Position numbers and translations under genes: made by a program | The notes under the pieces: model-generated | Databases searched by the model: none | What the model saw: only the letters and a program-made list of their open reading frames with translations | What the model was told of the DNA's origin: nothing | Assembly (NCBI RefSeq): GCF_022662375.1 | Contig: NZ_JAKNQL010000024.1 | Location: forward strand, 1-64,000 | DNA length: 64,000 nt | Direction: 5' to 3' | Source of the DNA: Pseudomonas sp. CROZ-RG-20F-R04-15 | GTDB taxonomy: Bacteria; Pseudomonadota; Gammaproteobacteria; Pseudomonadales; Pseudomonadaceae | Part shown: positions 43,243 through 52,906 of the stretch, in pieces | Numbering within the stretch: position 1 is the stretch's first letter | Layout of the letters: each line of letters begins with the position of its first letter

Positions 43243-44325
43243 TCACTCTCCTTGCACGTTGGGTTCTATCTGCTGATTGGTCGATTGCGGCGGTTGCCAT
43301 TCGACACGATTCGCGCCCAACCCGACCGACGGTTCATTGCCCGCACCCAGATTGCGCTCGACCTGTGCGGCCATGTGCAGCGTGCCGGCCATCACCCCGG
43401 TTGTCGGGTTTTGCACCAGTTTCAGCCAGGCCTTGTCGAAGGTGCTGCCCAGGCTGCTGCGGATCAACGCTTCACTGTCGGGCCGGTCATTGGCCTGGAT
43501 GATCGCGCGAATCCCCGCCACACCGACCGAGATCAAGCCACCGGCAAGTTTCCCGGCAGCAGCGGCCACCGCACTGGCTGCACCGCGCGGGGCCATTTCC
43601 GCTTCCATGCGTTGGCTGGCGCGCTTGGCCACCGGCGCCATGCCGGCATCGGTCGAGGCAATACCCTTGGCGCCACCATCGGTGTGGATCTTGTCGATCA
43701 GCGCGGCATAGGCCGGCAAGGTGTTCAACGGCTCGGTACTGATGACCTGAAACAGCGAAGCATCGCGCGCCGGTGGCGGGCCAAGCGCAATGGCCGGGAC
43801 TTTCTGCAAGCGTGCGTTGAGCTGACCAACGGGCACACCATGGCGTTGGGCGATGAGCGGCATCTGCTGCGCCATCAGTTGCGCGTAGAACGCCGTCGCC
43901 TGGCCGAGGATCGCATCCGGATCGATTTCCACCGCCACTGGCGCCAGCACCCTTTCCTGATATTGCTCAAGCAGATACGCCGCCAGCCGCTTGGCCGAGG
44001 CGTCCTGCTCGCCGCCGGCATTGATCGTGTACCAACTGACCTTCATCGACAGCCATTCCTGGGTCCAGTAGCTGCTGAACCACGGGATGAAATTTTCTTC
44101 AGTTTGCTGATAGACGCGAGTGCGCCAATGTTCCATCGAGCCACGGGCAAAGACTTTGACTTGCTCGGTGGACTGCTGCGAAGCGCTGACAATTTCCCGG
44201 TCGATCTGCTGCCACGTGGCCGGTGAGACAAACACGGCTTGCGGCGCTGACACCGGAGCCCGCGCCGAAGTGGCGCAGCCGGCCAGCAACAAGAGTGCGG
44301 CGACAAGCAGCGCACGCGGGTTCAC
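43243..44325 (-). CDS. Putative lipoprotein of unknown function
   Basis: The 360-residue protein has a lipobox in LLLLAGCATSA (lipidated Cys17), so it is probably anchored in a membrane. The mature region begins with APVSAPQAVFVSPATWQQID, has a region with alternating basic and acidic residues (VIDPDAI-like), and an Ala/Gly-rich segment around GAASAVAAAAGKLAGGLISV that may be membrane-active or amphipathic. No family is recognised. It is two bases upstream of the DUF1428 gene. Confidence 0.7.
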   Translation of the reverse strand: MNPRALLVAALLLLAGCATSARAPVSAPQAVFVSPATWQQIDREIVSASQQSTEQVKVFARGSMEHWRTRVYQQTEENFIPWFSSYWTQEWLSMKVSWYTINAGGEQDASAKRLAAYLLEQYQERVLAPVAVEIDPDAILGQATAFYAQLMAQQMPLIAQRHGVPVGQLNARLQKVPAIALGPPPARDASLFQVISTEPLNTLPAYAALIDKIHTDGGAKGIASTDAGMAPVAKRASQRMEAEMAPRGAASAVAAAAGKLAGGLISVGVAGIRAIIQANDRPDSEALIRSSLGSTFDKAWLKLVQNPTTGVMAGTLHMAAQVERNLGAGNEPSVGLGANRVEWQPPQSTNQQIEPNVQGE

Positions 44326-44410
44326 GGTTGAGATTTCCTTTTAAAGGGCGGAAGCAGATTTGAGTATAGGTGTGGGTGCAAGGCCGCTTGTCCGGTTTTG
44401 GCTGGACTGG

Positions 44411-44484
44411 CCTCTTCGCGAGCAGGCTCGCTCCCACAGGGGAATGCGTTTCAAAGTGGGAGCGAGCCTGCTCGCGAAGGGGCC
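44411..44484. repeat. REP pair in outward orientation
   Basis: An inverted REP ending GCTCCCACAGG is followed by a forward REP starting GTGGGAGCGAGCC at 44457. The order is the reverse of most doublets. It lies upstream of the lipoprotein gene, so it is in a shared 5' region. Confidence 0.85.
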
Positions 44485-44611
44485 ATCTGCAACACCCCAA
44501 AAACCCGAACCATCACTGCCATCGATATTCACCATCGCCACGATTGCCTTCCGCCCACTGCTCATCAAAGGCACGATTGGCTCATCCGAAACACAACGAG
44601 GAGTTCACAGC

Positions 44612-44887
44612 ATGATTCACACCCACGTCACACTCTCCGTGAGTTTCCCGGTGTTCGGCAGCAACTATTACGACCAGCACGTCGTGTCGCACAAAGCGCA
44701 GGCACTGGTGTTCAACGAAGATTTCGAAGATCTGCTGATGCCCGCCGCGACTAATCATTTCAGCAATGAAGTGGTCGGCCTCAACGATCAGTTCCGTTTT
44801 CTGAGCGACATTCTCGCCACCCATTTGCTGGACATCGAGGCCTCCGTGCCTGCGCGATCCGGCGTCCGGGCGAGCGCTCACTTTTAA
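44612..44887 (+). CDS. Small hypothetical protein
   Basis: The 91-residue product begins MIHTHVTLSVSFPVFGSNYY and has no signal or membrane segment. A good ribosome site (GAGGAG) lies nine bases before the ATG. It is followed by a strong bidirectional terminator. No family is recognised. Confidence 0.65.
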   Translation: MIHTHVTLSVSFPVFGSNYYDQHVVSHKAQALVFNEDFEDLLMPAATNHFSNEVVGLNDQFRFLSDILATHLLDIEASVPARSGVRASAHF

Positions 44888-44901
44888 TTGCAACACGCAC
44901 A

Positions 44902-44939
44902 AAAAAGCCCACTGGCCATTTCCGCGCAGTGGGCTTTTT
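44902..44939. terminator. Bidirectional Rho-independent terminator
   Basis: AAAAAGCCCACTG and CAGTGGGCTTTTT form a 13-base stem flanked by A and T runs. It separates the convergent small gene at 44612 and lipoprotein gene at 44959. Confidence 0.92.
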
Positions 44940-44958
44940 CACATCAGGACGGCGGCGC

Positions 44959-46023
44959 TCAGGGCTTCCAGCACTCGGCGAAACGCGAGCAGACGTTGTA
45001 CTGCGCATCCATTTCGGCCAAACGATCGAAATGGCGCCGGACGGCTTCGCGCATGGCATCCTTGGACGACTGCAAATAGAACTGAATCATGGCGGTCTCC
45101 ATTTCGGTCGGCGCGGTATTGCCGCGTTTACCGGAGGTACCGTCGAGGGTGGACCATTCCTTCAAGCGCTTGTCGTCGACAGTGCGCAAGCGCTTGCGGT
45201 ACTCGGCGCTGGAACGGGTCATCGCCTCGCTGGCAACAGCGTCGGTTTCATTGTCGAATTCAAGCATGTTCTGGCGGTAAAGCGTCCAATACTCATCCGG
45301 CATGTCAAAGCCTATTTTGGCCTTGCGCTCGCGGACCAATGCATCGATTTTATCCGCGTTAACACTCGCCGACGTCGGCTTCTGAGGATCAGACTTCATC
45401 GCCACATAGAGACTCGCATCGACAATGCGGTCGATCATCATCGTGCGCTCCGGCGTGTCCGGCAGCGATTCCAGCGGCTTTGGAAAGAGCGGACTAAGCC
45501 CCACACACGCTGCCGGTGGGTTGTGATTCAACGGGATGACCGTGCGCACATCCTTACCGCCGATGCGCTCCAGATGACGCAACGATGTGATGCACTGGGA
45601 CTTGGTGACATCAAGGGTGACTTCGTATTCATTGCCACGCTTGGGGGTAAAGGAAAAGCTTGAACCGCAAACCGCGTAGCCGACCTGTGTATTGACGTTC
45701 AGATACGCTTCCTGCTCCGGTTTGAGCTTGAACTCAAGATAACCACGAGCCTCTTCCGGCGGCGCAACGATCATCCCCACGCGCCGATTGCTGTCGCGAA
45801 GAAGCAGATTGTTGAGGATGCCGGTGGTCAGCCCATCGCAGTGCTGCGCGTCAAAATAGTTCATCGTGGCGTTATCGGTATTAGCGACAAACCGCACTTT
45901 GGCGGCGTCTGGATCGGTTGCATCCGGGTAAGTGCCGGTGATACTGCAACCCGACAGCAACGTGCAGGACAGTACCGTGCCCGCCAGTGTCATCGCGAGG
46001 CGTAGCGGAGAAGCAAAGGACAT
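44959..46023 (-). CDS. Putative lipoprotein of unknown function
   Basis: The 354-residue protein has a lipobox in CTLLSGCSITG (Cys26), so it is a predicted lipoprotein. The mature region has several cysteines (for example in AQHCDGLTTG, AVCGSSFSF, AACVGLSPLFPKP, NVCSRFAECWKP) that may form disulfides. No known domain is recognised. It is a separate gene ending at a bidirectional terminator. Confidence 0.7.
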   Translation of the reverse strand: MSFASPLRLAMTLAGTVLSCTLLSGCSITGTYPDATDPDAAKVRFVANTDNATMNYFDAQHCDGLTTGILNNLLLRDSNRRVGMIVAPPEEARGYLEFKLKPEQEAYLNVNTQVGYAVCGSSFSFTPKRGNEYEVTLDVTKSQCITSLRHLERIGGKDVRTVIPLNHNPPAACVGLSPLFPKPLESLPDTPERTMMIDRIVDASLYVAMKSDPQKPTSASVNADKIDALVRERKAKIGFDMPDEYWTLYRQNMLEFDNETDAVASEAMTRSSAEYRKRLRTVDDKRLKEWSTLDGTSGKRGNTAPTEMETAMIQFYLQSSKDAMREAVRRHFDRLAEMDAQYNVCSRFAECWKP

Positions 46024-46132
46024 GATCTTCCTTGACGAGGCATTAAAAAGGCGCGAATGCTACTAAATTGCCATCACTGCGTCCATCCCCGTAGCAAATC
46101 AACATTAGCCCGTCCCTGGGCTGCAGATTCAA

Positions 46133-46336
46133 TCAATCATCATCCCGATCACGGTAGTAACGACGCCCGTCACGGCGGTCGTCGCGGTCATCCCAGCGCC
46201 GGTCATGGTCGTAATTGCGACCATGGTCGCGGTCGTAATGCCGGCCGTGGCGGTGGTCATCATCAAAGTCCGCGACACAGCCACCGAGCATCACGGCGGC
46301 GGTCACGGTCAGCAGCATCGTTGTTGCGCGCTTCAT
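46133..46336 (-). CDS. Small Asp/Arg/His-rich lipoprotein
   Basis: The 67-residue protein has a lipobox in VMLGGCVADF (lipidated Cys20) and an almost entirely charged tail of Asp, Arg, His and Tyr (HRHGRHYDRDHGRNYDHDRR) in imperfect repeats. Such tails may bind metal ions or peptidoglycan, but this is a guess. It is a compact real gene with a clear signal peptide. Confidence 0.65.
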   Translation of the reverse strand: MKRATTMLLTVTAAVMLGGCVADFDDDHRHGRHYDRDHGRNYDHDRRWDDRDDRRDGRRYYRDRDDD

Positions 46337-46579
46337 TCAACACTTCCCTAAAACCAAGGTCTTGACGACGGAATCGGCCACGCTGCCCTCGCCTTCAGGA
46401 CGCGGTGCGCGCAGCCGCAGATACGACCGGGCAAAACCGTGTTGATTCAGTGGCCACTATCGACCGTTTGTCGCCCTGTTCGCGCTGTCCGAACGGCGGC
46501 GAAATGCCACCTATACTCCTTGCAACCAAGCCCCACGCAATGGATCTGCGCCCTCAATAACAACAAGCAGAGGTGGACC

Positions 46580-48334
46580 ATGGTCTGGCAGCAAATCTAC
46601 GACCCGTTCGGCAACCCGGTGATCTCCACGCTCATGGCCGCCGTGCCAGTGGTGGTGATGCTTGCGGCACTGGCGTTCTTTCACGTCAAGGCGCATCTCG
46701 CGGCGTTGCTGGCGCTGGCATCGGCGCTACTGATCTCGATCTTTGCCTTTGGCATGCCGGCGAATATGGCGGGTTCCGCCGCGTTGTTTGGTGCAGCGAA
46801 TGGTTTGTTGCCGATCGGCTGGATCGTCCTCAACATCATCTTTCTGCATCGCCTGACCACCGAGAACGGCTCGTTCAAAGTGCTGCAGGATTCTCTCGCA
46901 CGCATCACCGATGACCGACGTCTGCAGTTGCTGCTGATCGCCTTCTGCTTTGGTGCATTTTTCGAAGGCGCGGCGGGGTTCGGTACGCCGGTGGCGGTGA
47001 CCGGGGCGATTCTGATCGGTCTCGGTTTTTCGCCGCTGGCCGCGTCGGGTCTGGCGCTGATTGCCAACACCGCGCCAGTCGCATTCGGCGCACTCGGTAC
47101 GCCGATCATCACCCTGGCTAAAGTCACCGGGCTGGATGAAATGGAGCTGTCGATGATGGTCGGTCGACAGTTGCCGTTCTTCTCGGTGCTGGTGCCGTTC
47201 TGGCTAATCTGGGCGTTTGCCGGGTGGCGCAAGATGCTCGAGATCTGGCCGGCGATTCTGGTGGCCGGGGTGAGCTTCGCTGTGCCGCAGTTTCTGGTGT
47301 CGAACTACCACGGGCCGATGCTGGTGGACGTGATCGCCGCGCTGATTTCCATGGCCTGTCTGACGCTGTTTTTGAAAGTGTGGAAACCGGCGACCATTCA
47401 CACTTCTGCCGCGCTGTCAGGGCGGGTCGACAATTCCAAAGTCGAAGAAGAAAAAGTCACCGCCAGCGCCGCGTTCAGCGATCAGGCGCGCCCGGCAGTC
47501 ATGCGTGCGTGGATGCCGTGGATCATCCTCACCGTGTTCGTGTTTGCCTGGGGCACGCAGGGCTTCAAGAACATTTTTGATGTGCGCCCGGCGATCGATC
47601 CGGTCACACACTCGGCCAAACTCGACCCCACAGGCAAACCGCTGAATGAAGCTAATCCGATCTTCGCGCCGGCGGTGACCTTCACCACCCTGCACCTACA
47701 GATCGAAAAAGTCCCGCCCGTGGTGGCCGCGCCGAAAGCCGAGGAAGCGGTGTACAAATTCACCTGGTTCACCGCCACTGGCAGCGGGATTTTGCTGGCG
47801 GCGATTGTCGGTGGTCTGCTGATGGGCTACTCGATTCCGCAACTGATCAAGCAATACCTGCGCACGTTGTGGGTGGTGCGGTTTTCGCTGATCACCATTG
47901 CCGCGATGTTGGCGCTGGGGTTTCTCACGCGCTACTCGGGGCTCGACGCGACCATGGGTCTGGCATTTGCGGCGACGGGGATTTTCTATCCGATGTTCGG
48001 TACGTTGCTCGGTTGGCTGGGTGTCGCGTTGACCGGTTCGGATACCGCGTCGAACGTGTTGTTTGGTGGTTTGCAGCGGGTCACCTCGGAACAGCTCGGC
48101 ATCAGTCCGATCCTGATGGCAGCGGCGAACAGTTCCGGTGGGGTGATGGGCAAAATGGTCGATGCACAATCGATTGTGGTCGCCTCCACGGCGACACGCT
48201 GGTACGGGCATGAGGGCGAGATTCTGCGCTACGTGTTCTTCCACTCGATTGTGCTGGCGATTCTGGTCGGCGGGCTGGTGACGTTGCAGGCGTATGTGGC
48301 GCCGTTTACCTCGATGGTGGTGGGCGGGCATTAG
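46580..48334 (+). CDS. lldP: L-lactate permease LldP (LctP family)
   Basis: The 584-residue membrane protein has about 12-14 helices, with GMPANMAGSAALFGAANGLLPIGW and FGAFFEGAAGFGTPVAVTGAIL (shown in part), typical of the LctP family of lactate:proton symporters. A middle region includes HTSAALSGRVDNSKVEEEK in a cytoplasmic loop. GAGGTGG is five bases before the ATG. It imports L-lactate, and perhaps glycolate. No lactate dehydrogenase gene is directly adjacent. Confidence 0.93.
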   Translation: MVWQQIYDPFGNPVISTLMAAVPVVVMLAALAFFHVKAHLAALLALASALLISIFAFGMPANMAGSAALFGAANGLLPIGWIVLNIIFLHRLTTENGSFKVLQDSLARITDDRRLQLLLIAFCFGAFFEGAAGFGTPVAVTGAILIGLGFSPLAASGLALIANTAPVAFGALGTPIITLAKVTGLDEMELSMMVGRQLPFFSVLVPFWLIWAFAGWRKMLEIWPAILVAGVSFAVPQFLVSNYHGPMLVDVIAALISMACLTLFLKVWKPATIHTSAALSGRVDNSKVEEEKVTASAAFSDQARPAVMRAWMPWIILTVFVFAWGTQGFKNIFDVRPAIDPVTHSAKLDPTGKPLNEANPIFAPAVTFTTLHLQIEKVPPVVAAPKAEEAVYKFTWFTATGSGILLAAIVGGLLMGYSIPQLIKQYLRTLWVVRFSLITIAAMLALGFLTRYSGLDATMGLAFAATGIFYPMFGTLLGWLGVALTGSDTASNVLFGGLQRVTSEQLGISPILMAAANSSGGVMGKMVDAQSIVVASTATRWYGHEGEILRYVFFHSIVLAILVGGLVTLQAYVAPFTSMVVGGH

Positions 48335-48354
48335 GGCGGCCAGACACACATCCA

Positions 48355-48447
48355 ATGTGGGAGCGAGCCTGCTCGCGAAGGCGTCCGGTCTGCCAATGAA
48401 GATGTTGGCTGTGCCGGCCTCTTCGCGAGCAGGCTCGCTCCCACAAT
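48355..48447. repeat. Inverted REP pair
   Basis: A REP doublet lies just after the lldP gene. The rest of the gap to the paoA-like gene (48448-48624) holds the upstream region of that operon, with nothing else recognised. Confidence 0.9.
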
Positions 48448-48624
48448 GGTTTGTGTTGCTCACACCATTGATGAACTGTGCGCATAACTCTATAGCGAAA
48501 ATCCGCAAAAACCTTTTCCTCTTTCCGGCAGTCACTCCTTAACGAGACCGGCGATCACGCTGGCTGCCCGTTTGGGCCATTCGCACCCCCGCTGCCCTGA
48601 TGAAGAGAGAAAAGGAATCGAACC

Positions 48625-49248
48625 ATGACGATTTCCCGACGCAGATTTCTGATCCTCGGCGCCGTGACCGCCACCGCTTTCGCGATGCCACCGTTTATCA
48701 GCCTCAAGGCCTATGCGGCCACTCTGGAGCAACCGGCCATGAACAAAGTGACGATCAACGTCAACGGCCAGCCGCGTGCGCTGGATGTCGACACCCGTAC
48801 CACCCTGCTCGATGGCCTGCGCGAACACCTGCAACTGACCGGCACTAAAAAAGGCTGCGACCACGGCCAGTGCGGCGCCTGCACGGTGATCGTCGATGGC
48901 CGGCGAATCAATTCCTGCCTGACGTTGGCGGTGATGCACGAAGGCAGCGAAGTCACCACCATTGAAGGCCTCGGCATGCCTGACAAGCTGCACCCGATGC
49001 AAGCCGCGTTCATCAAGCACGACGGCTATCAGTGCGGTTATTGCACACCGGGGCAGATCTGTTCGGCGGTGGCGGTGATCAAGGAAATCCGCGACGGTAT
49101 TCCCAGCCACGTCAGTGAAAGCCTCACCGAAGCGCCGCAGTTGATCGCCAGCGAATTTCAGGAACGCATGAGCGGCAATATCTGCCGCTGCGGCGCCTAC
49201 TCGAACATCATCGAAGCCATCACTGAAGTCGCGGAGGTGCCGGCATGA
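48625..49248 (+). CDS. paoA: Aldehyde oxidoreductase 2Fe-2S subunit PaoA-like
   Basis: The 207-residue protein has a twin-arginine signal (SRRRFLILGAV) and two 2Fe-2S cluster domains. Motifs are GCDHGQCGACTV with NSCL, and CGYCTPGQICS with CRCGAYSN. In PaoABC-type enzymes it passes electrons from the molybdenum subunit. It is shorter than E. coli PaoA mainly at the N-terminus. It overlaps the next gene by four bases, so the three subunit genes are coupled. Confidence 0.92.
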   Translation: MTISRRRFLILGAVTATAFAMPPFISLKAYAATLEQPAMNKVTINVNGQPRALDVDTRTTLLDGLREHLQLTGTKKGCDHGQCGACTVIVDGRRINSCLTLAVMHEGSEVTTIEGLGMPDKLHPMQAAFIKHDGYQCGYCTPGQICSAVAVIKEIRDGIPSHVSESLTEAPQLIASEFQERMSGNICRCGAYSNIIEAITEVAEVPA

Positions 49249-50201
49249 GAACGTTCAATTACAGCCGTGCCGACTCCCCCGCCGCAGCCGCCGCACAAGC
49301 TGCGCAAGTCGAAGGTGCGCGATTCATTGCCGGCGGCACCAACCTGCTCGACCTGATGAAACTCGACATCGAAACCCCGCTGCATTTGATCGACGTCAAC
49401 CACCTCGGCCTGGATCAGATCGAAGCCACGCCCGACGGCGGCTTGCGCATCGGCGCGCTGGTGCGCAACACCGACCTGGCCGCCGACGCGCGCATCAGAA
49501 AAGACTACGCCCTGCTCTCCCGCGCCTTGCTCGCCGGGGCTTCCGGACAGTTGCGCAACATGGCGAGCACCGCTGGCAACCTACTGCAACGCACGCGCTG
49601 CCCGTACTTCTACGACACGAATCAGGCGTGCAGCAAACGCCAACCCGGCAGCGGTTGTGCAGCGATTGGCGGAGTCAGTCGGCAATTGGGGATTATCGGC
49701 GTCAGCGACGCGTGCATCGCCACCCACCCGAGCGACATGGCGATTGCCATGCGTGCCCTCGATGCGCAGATTGAAACGGTGAAACCCGACGGCACGACCC
49801 GCAGCATCGCCATGGCCGATTTCCATCAGTTGCCCGGCACCACGCCGAACATCGAAACCAGCCTCACCCCCGGCGAATTCATCACTTCAGTGACACTGCC
49901 CGCACCGCTCGGCGGCACCCACATCTATCACAAGGTGCGTGATCGCTCCTCTTACGCATTTGCGTTGGTATCGGTCGGTCTGATTCTGCAAAAGGACGGC
50001 AGCGGCCGCATCGCCGTCGGCGGTATTGCACCGAAACCATGGCGGGTCGAAGCCGCCGAAGCGCTGCTGCCCAAGGGCGCCAAAGCCGTCAGCGAACGCC
50101 TGCTCGACGGCGCCACGCCGACCCACGACAACCAATTCAAACTGACGCTGGTCGAGCGCACACTCGGCTCGGTGTTGGCGCAAGCGAGGGAAAAAGCATG
50201 A
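49245..50201 (+). CDS. paoB: Aldehyde oxidoreductase FAD subunit PaoB-like
   Basis: The 318-residue protein is an FAD-binding medium subunit of the xanthine-oxidase family, with FIAGGTNLLDLMK near residue 27. It also has the cysteine-rich TRCPYFYDTNQACSKR and GCAAIGG, which hold the extra 4Fe-4S cluster of PaoB-type subunits. It accepts electrons and passes them on. Its length equals E. coli PaoB. It overlaps the paoC-like gene by four bases. Confidence 0.92.
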   Translation: MRTFNYSRADSPAAAAAQAAQVEGARFIAGGTNLLDLMKLDIETPLHLIDVNHLGLDQIEATPDGGLRIGALVRNTDLAADARIRKDYALLSRALLAGASGQLRNMASTAGNLLQRTRCPYFYDTNQACSKRQPGSGCAAIGGVSRQLGIIGVSDACIATHPSDMAIAMRALDAQIETVKPDGTTRSIAMADFHQLPGTTPNIETSLTPGEFITSVTLPAPLGGTHIYHKVRDRSSYAFALVSVGLILQKDGSGRIAVGGIAPKPWRVEAAEALLPKGAKAVSERLLDGATPTHDNQFKLTLVERTLGSVLAQAREKA

Positions 50202-52396
50202 AATTCGACACGCCCGCCACCACCAATCCGATCGACCAATTGAAAGTCATCGGCCAACCCACCGAACGCATCGAAGGCCCACTGAAAACCAGCGGTCAGG
50301 CGCCTTACGCCTATGAGCAGCATGAGGCGGTGGCCAATCAGGCTTACGGCTTTATGGTCGGCTCGGCCATCGCCAAGGGTCGCATCAACAATATCGATCT
50401 CGAAGCAGCGAAAGCCGCGCCCGGTGTACTGGCCATCGTCACCGCCGCCAACGCCGGCAAACTCGGCAAGGGCAAATACAACGCCGCCCATTTATTGGCC
50501 GGGCCGGAGATTCAGCACTACCACCAGGCCGTCGCGCTGGTGGTTGCCGAGACGTTCGAGCAGGCCCGTGCGGCTGCGCAGATGGTCAAAGTTGATTACG
50601 TCGCGGCCAAGGGCGAGTTCGATCTGGCCAGCGTGCGCGACAAAGGCGTCGAACCGAAAGAGGAACTGCCCGACGTCAGCCACGGTGATTTCGACAAGGC
50701 GTTCGCCGCCGCGCCGGTGCAGTTCGATCAGACTTACACCACCCCGGATCAGTCCCACGCGATGATGGAACCGCACGCGACACTGGCGGCTTGGAAAGGC
50801 GATCAGCTGACCCTGTGGACCTCCAATCAGATGATTGCCTGGAGCGTCGGTGACATCGCCACAACGCTTGGTTTGCCGAAAGAAAAAGTCCGGCTGATTT
50901 CGCCGTACATTGGCGGCGGCTTCGGCGGCAAACTGTTCGTGCGCGCCGATGCGATCCTTGCCGCCCTCGGTGCACGGATGGCCGGCAGGCCGGTGAAAGT
51001 CGCCCTCGCCCGCCCGCAGATCGCCAACAACACCACTCACCGCCCGGCGACGATTCAGCGCATTCGCATGGGCGCGACGGCGGACGGCAAACTCACCGCG
51101 ATCGCTCACGAAGGCTGGTCGGGCAATCTGGCGGAAGGCAAAGTCGAGGTTGCGGCGCAGCCGAGTCAGTTGTTGTACGCCGCTGAAAATCGTCGGGTGA
51201 GCATGCGCCTCGCGCCGTTGGATCTGCCCGAAGGCAACGCCATGCGCGCACCCGGTGAAACCCCGGGGCTGATGGTGCTGGAAGTTGCCATGGACGAAAT
51301 GGCCGAACAGCTCAAGCTTGATCCGGTCCAGTTCCGGATTCTCAACGACACGCAGGTCGATCCAGTAAAAACCGAACGGCCGTTTTCGCAGCGGCGTCTG
51401 ATCGAGTGCCTTCAGACCGGCGCCGACAAGTTCGGCTGGAGCCAGCGCAATGCGCAGCCGGGTACACGTCGCGAAGGTCGCTGGCTGATTGGCATGGGGG
51501 TCGCGGCGGCGATCCGCAACAACCTGCTGGTCAAGTCGGGCGCGCGGGTGCGGCTGGAGCGCGATGGCAAGGTCACGGTGGAAACCGACATGACCGATAT
51601 CGGCACCGGCAGCTACACGATCATTGCGCAGACGGCGGCCGAGATGATGGGCGTCGGTTTGAAGGATGTCACGGTGCATCTGGGTGATTCGAGCTTTCCG
51701 GTGTCGGCAGGCTCCGGTGGGCAATTCGGCGCCAACTGCTCGACCGCCGGGGTGTATGCCGCGTGCATGAAACTGCGTGAGGCGGTGGCTGGCAAACTGG
51801 GCATGGCGGCGGATCAGGCGGAGTTTGTCGACGGTCAGGTGCGGCTCGGCGACAAGAGCGTGCCGATGCGCAACGCTTCGCAGGACGGCGTTGTGGTGGC
51901 TGAGGACAGCATCGAATTTGCCGACCTGGCCGAGCAGTATCAGCAGTCGACCTTCGGCGCGCATTTTGTCGAAGTCGCCGTCGACGCTGCCACCGGTGAA
52001 GTGCGCGTGCGGCGCATGTTGGCGGTGTGCGCGGCCGGGCGGATTCTCAACCCGACAGCCGCGCGCAGTCAGGTGATCGGTGCGATGACCATGGGCGTCG
52101 GTGCGGCGTTGATGGAAGAGTTGGCGGTGGACAAAAAGCTTGGGTTTTTCGTCAATCATGATCTGGCCGGGTATGAGGTGCCGGTGCATGCCGACATACC
52201 GCATCAGGAAGTGATTTTCCTTGATGAGACCGATCCGGTTTCCTCGCCGATGAAGGCCAAGGGTGTCGGGGAGCTGGGGATTTGCGGGGTCAGTGCGGCG
52301 GTGGCGAATGCGATCTACAACGCCACGGGGGCGCGGGTGCGCGAGTATCCGATCACCCTCGATAAAATCCTCTCTTCACTGCCGGAGATGATCTGA
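50198..52396 (+). CDS. paoC: Aldehyde oxidoreductase molybdenum subunit PaoC-like
   Basis: The 732-residue protein binds the molybdenum cofactor and oxidises aldehydes. It has YIGGGFGGKLFVRADA, RAPGETPGLMV and the late catalytic Glu region KGVGELGICG. Its length is the same as E. coli PaoC. It depends on the molybdenum cofactor genes moaA, moeA and moaB elsewhere in the window. No paoD-type chaperone gene directly follows; repeats do. The natural aldehyde substrate is unknown. Confidence 0.93.
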   Translation: MKFDTPATTNPIDQLKVIGQPTERIEGPLKTSGQAPYAYEQHEAVANQAYGFMVGSAIAKGRINNIDLEAAKAAPGVLAIVTAANAGKLGKGKYNAAHLLAGPEIQHYHQAVALVVAETFEQARAAAQMVKVDYVAAKGEFDLASVRDKGVEPKEELPDVSHGDFDKAFAAAPVQFDQTYTTPDQSHAMMEPHATLAAWKGDQLTLWTSNQMIAWSVGDIATTLGLPKEKVRLISPYIGGGFGGKLFVRADAILAALGARMAGRPVKVALARPQIANNTTHRPATIQRIRMGATADGKLTAIAHEGWSGNLAEGKVEVAAQPSQLLYAAENRRVSMRLAPLDLPEGNAMRAPGETPGLMVLEVAMDEMAEQLKLDPVQFRILNDTQVDPVKTERPFSQRRLIECLQTGADKFGWSQRNAQPGTRREGRWLIGMGVAAAIRNNLLVKSGARVRLERDGKVTVETDMTDIGTGSYTIIAQTAAEMMGVGLKDVTVHLGDSSFPVSAGSGGQFGANCSTAGVYAACMKLREAVAGKLGMAADQAEFVDGQVRLGDKSVPMRNASQDGVVVAEDSIEFADLAEQYQQSTFGAHFVEVAVDAATGEVRVRRMLAVCAAGRILNPTAARSQVIGAMTMGVGAALMEELAVDKKLGFFVNHDLAGYEVPVHADIPHQEVIFLDETDPVSSPMKAKGVGELGICGVSAAVANAIYNATGARVREYPITLDKILSSLPEMI

Positions 52397-52407
52397 ACAC
52401 CTGAAAA

Positions 52408-52900
52408 GAGCCCCTCACCCTAGCCCTCTCCCAGAGGGAGAGGGGACTGATCCGGGGATATTTGAGGGCTGCACCGACGTGAACGTCCTGCTGTGAATCC
52501 ATAATCGACACAGCCATTTCAGGTCGATGTATGACGCATTGCTATGAGTCCATAATCCACTCGGTCTCTCAGGTCGATGTATGACGCCAGACACCTCGGT
52601 CGACCCCCTCTCCCTCCGGGAGAGGGCTGGGGTGAGGGAAATTGGATAGTCTCATCGACCTGAAGGATCGGCTGTGAATCCATAATCGACTCGGTCTCTC
52701 AGGTCGATGGATGACGCCAGACACCTCGGTCTGCCCCCTCTCCCTCCGGGAGAGGGCTGGGGTGAGGGAAACTGGAGAATTTCACCGACTTGAACGTCCT
52801 GCTGTGAATCCATAATCGACACAGCCATTTCAGGTCGATGTGTGACGCCAGACACCTCGGTCTGCCCCCTCTCCCTCCGGGAGAGGGCTGGGGTGAGGGA
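52408..52900. repeat. Composite palindromic repeat block with three 130-bp units
   Basis: The block begins with a CCCTCACCCTAGCC hairpin and then has three direct units, each about 130 bases, with AATCCATAATCGAC, CAGGTCGATG.ATGACGCC and a CCCCCTCTCCCTCC.GGGAGAGGGCTGG hairpin (near 52604, 52734 and 52865). No gene is seen; ORFs across it are repeat translations. It lies between paoC and the convergent cupin gene. Confidence 0.9.
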
Positions 52901-52906
52901 AGCGCT

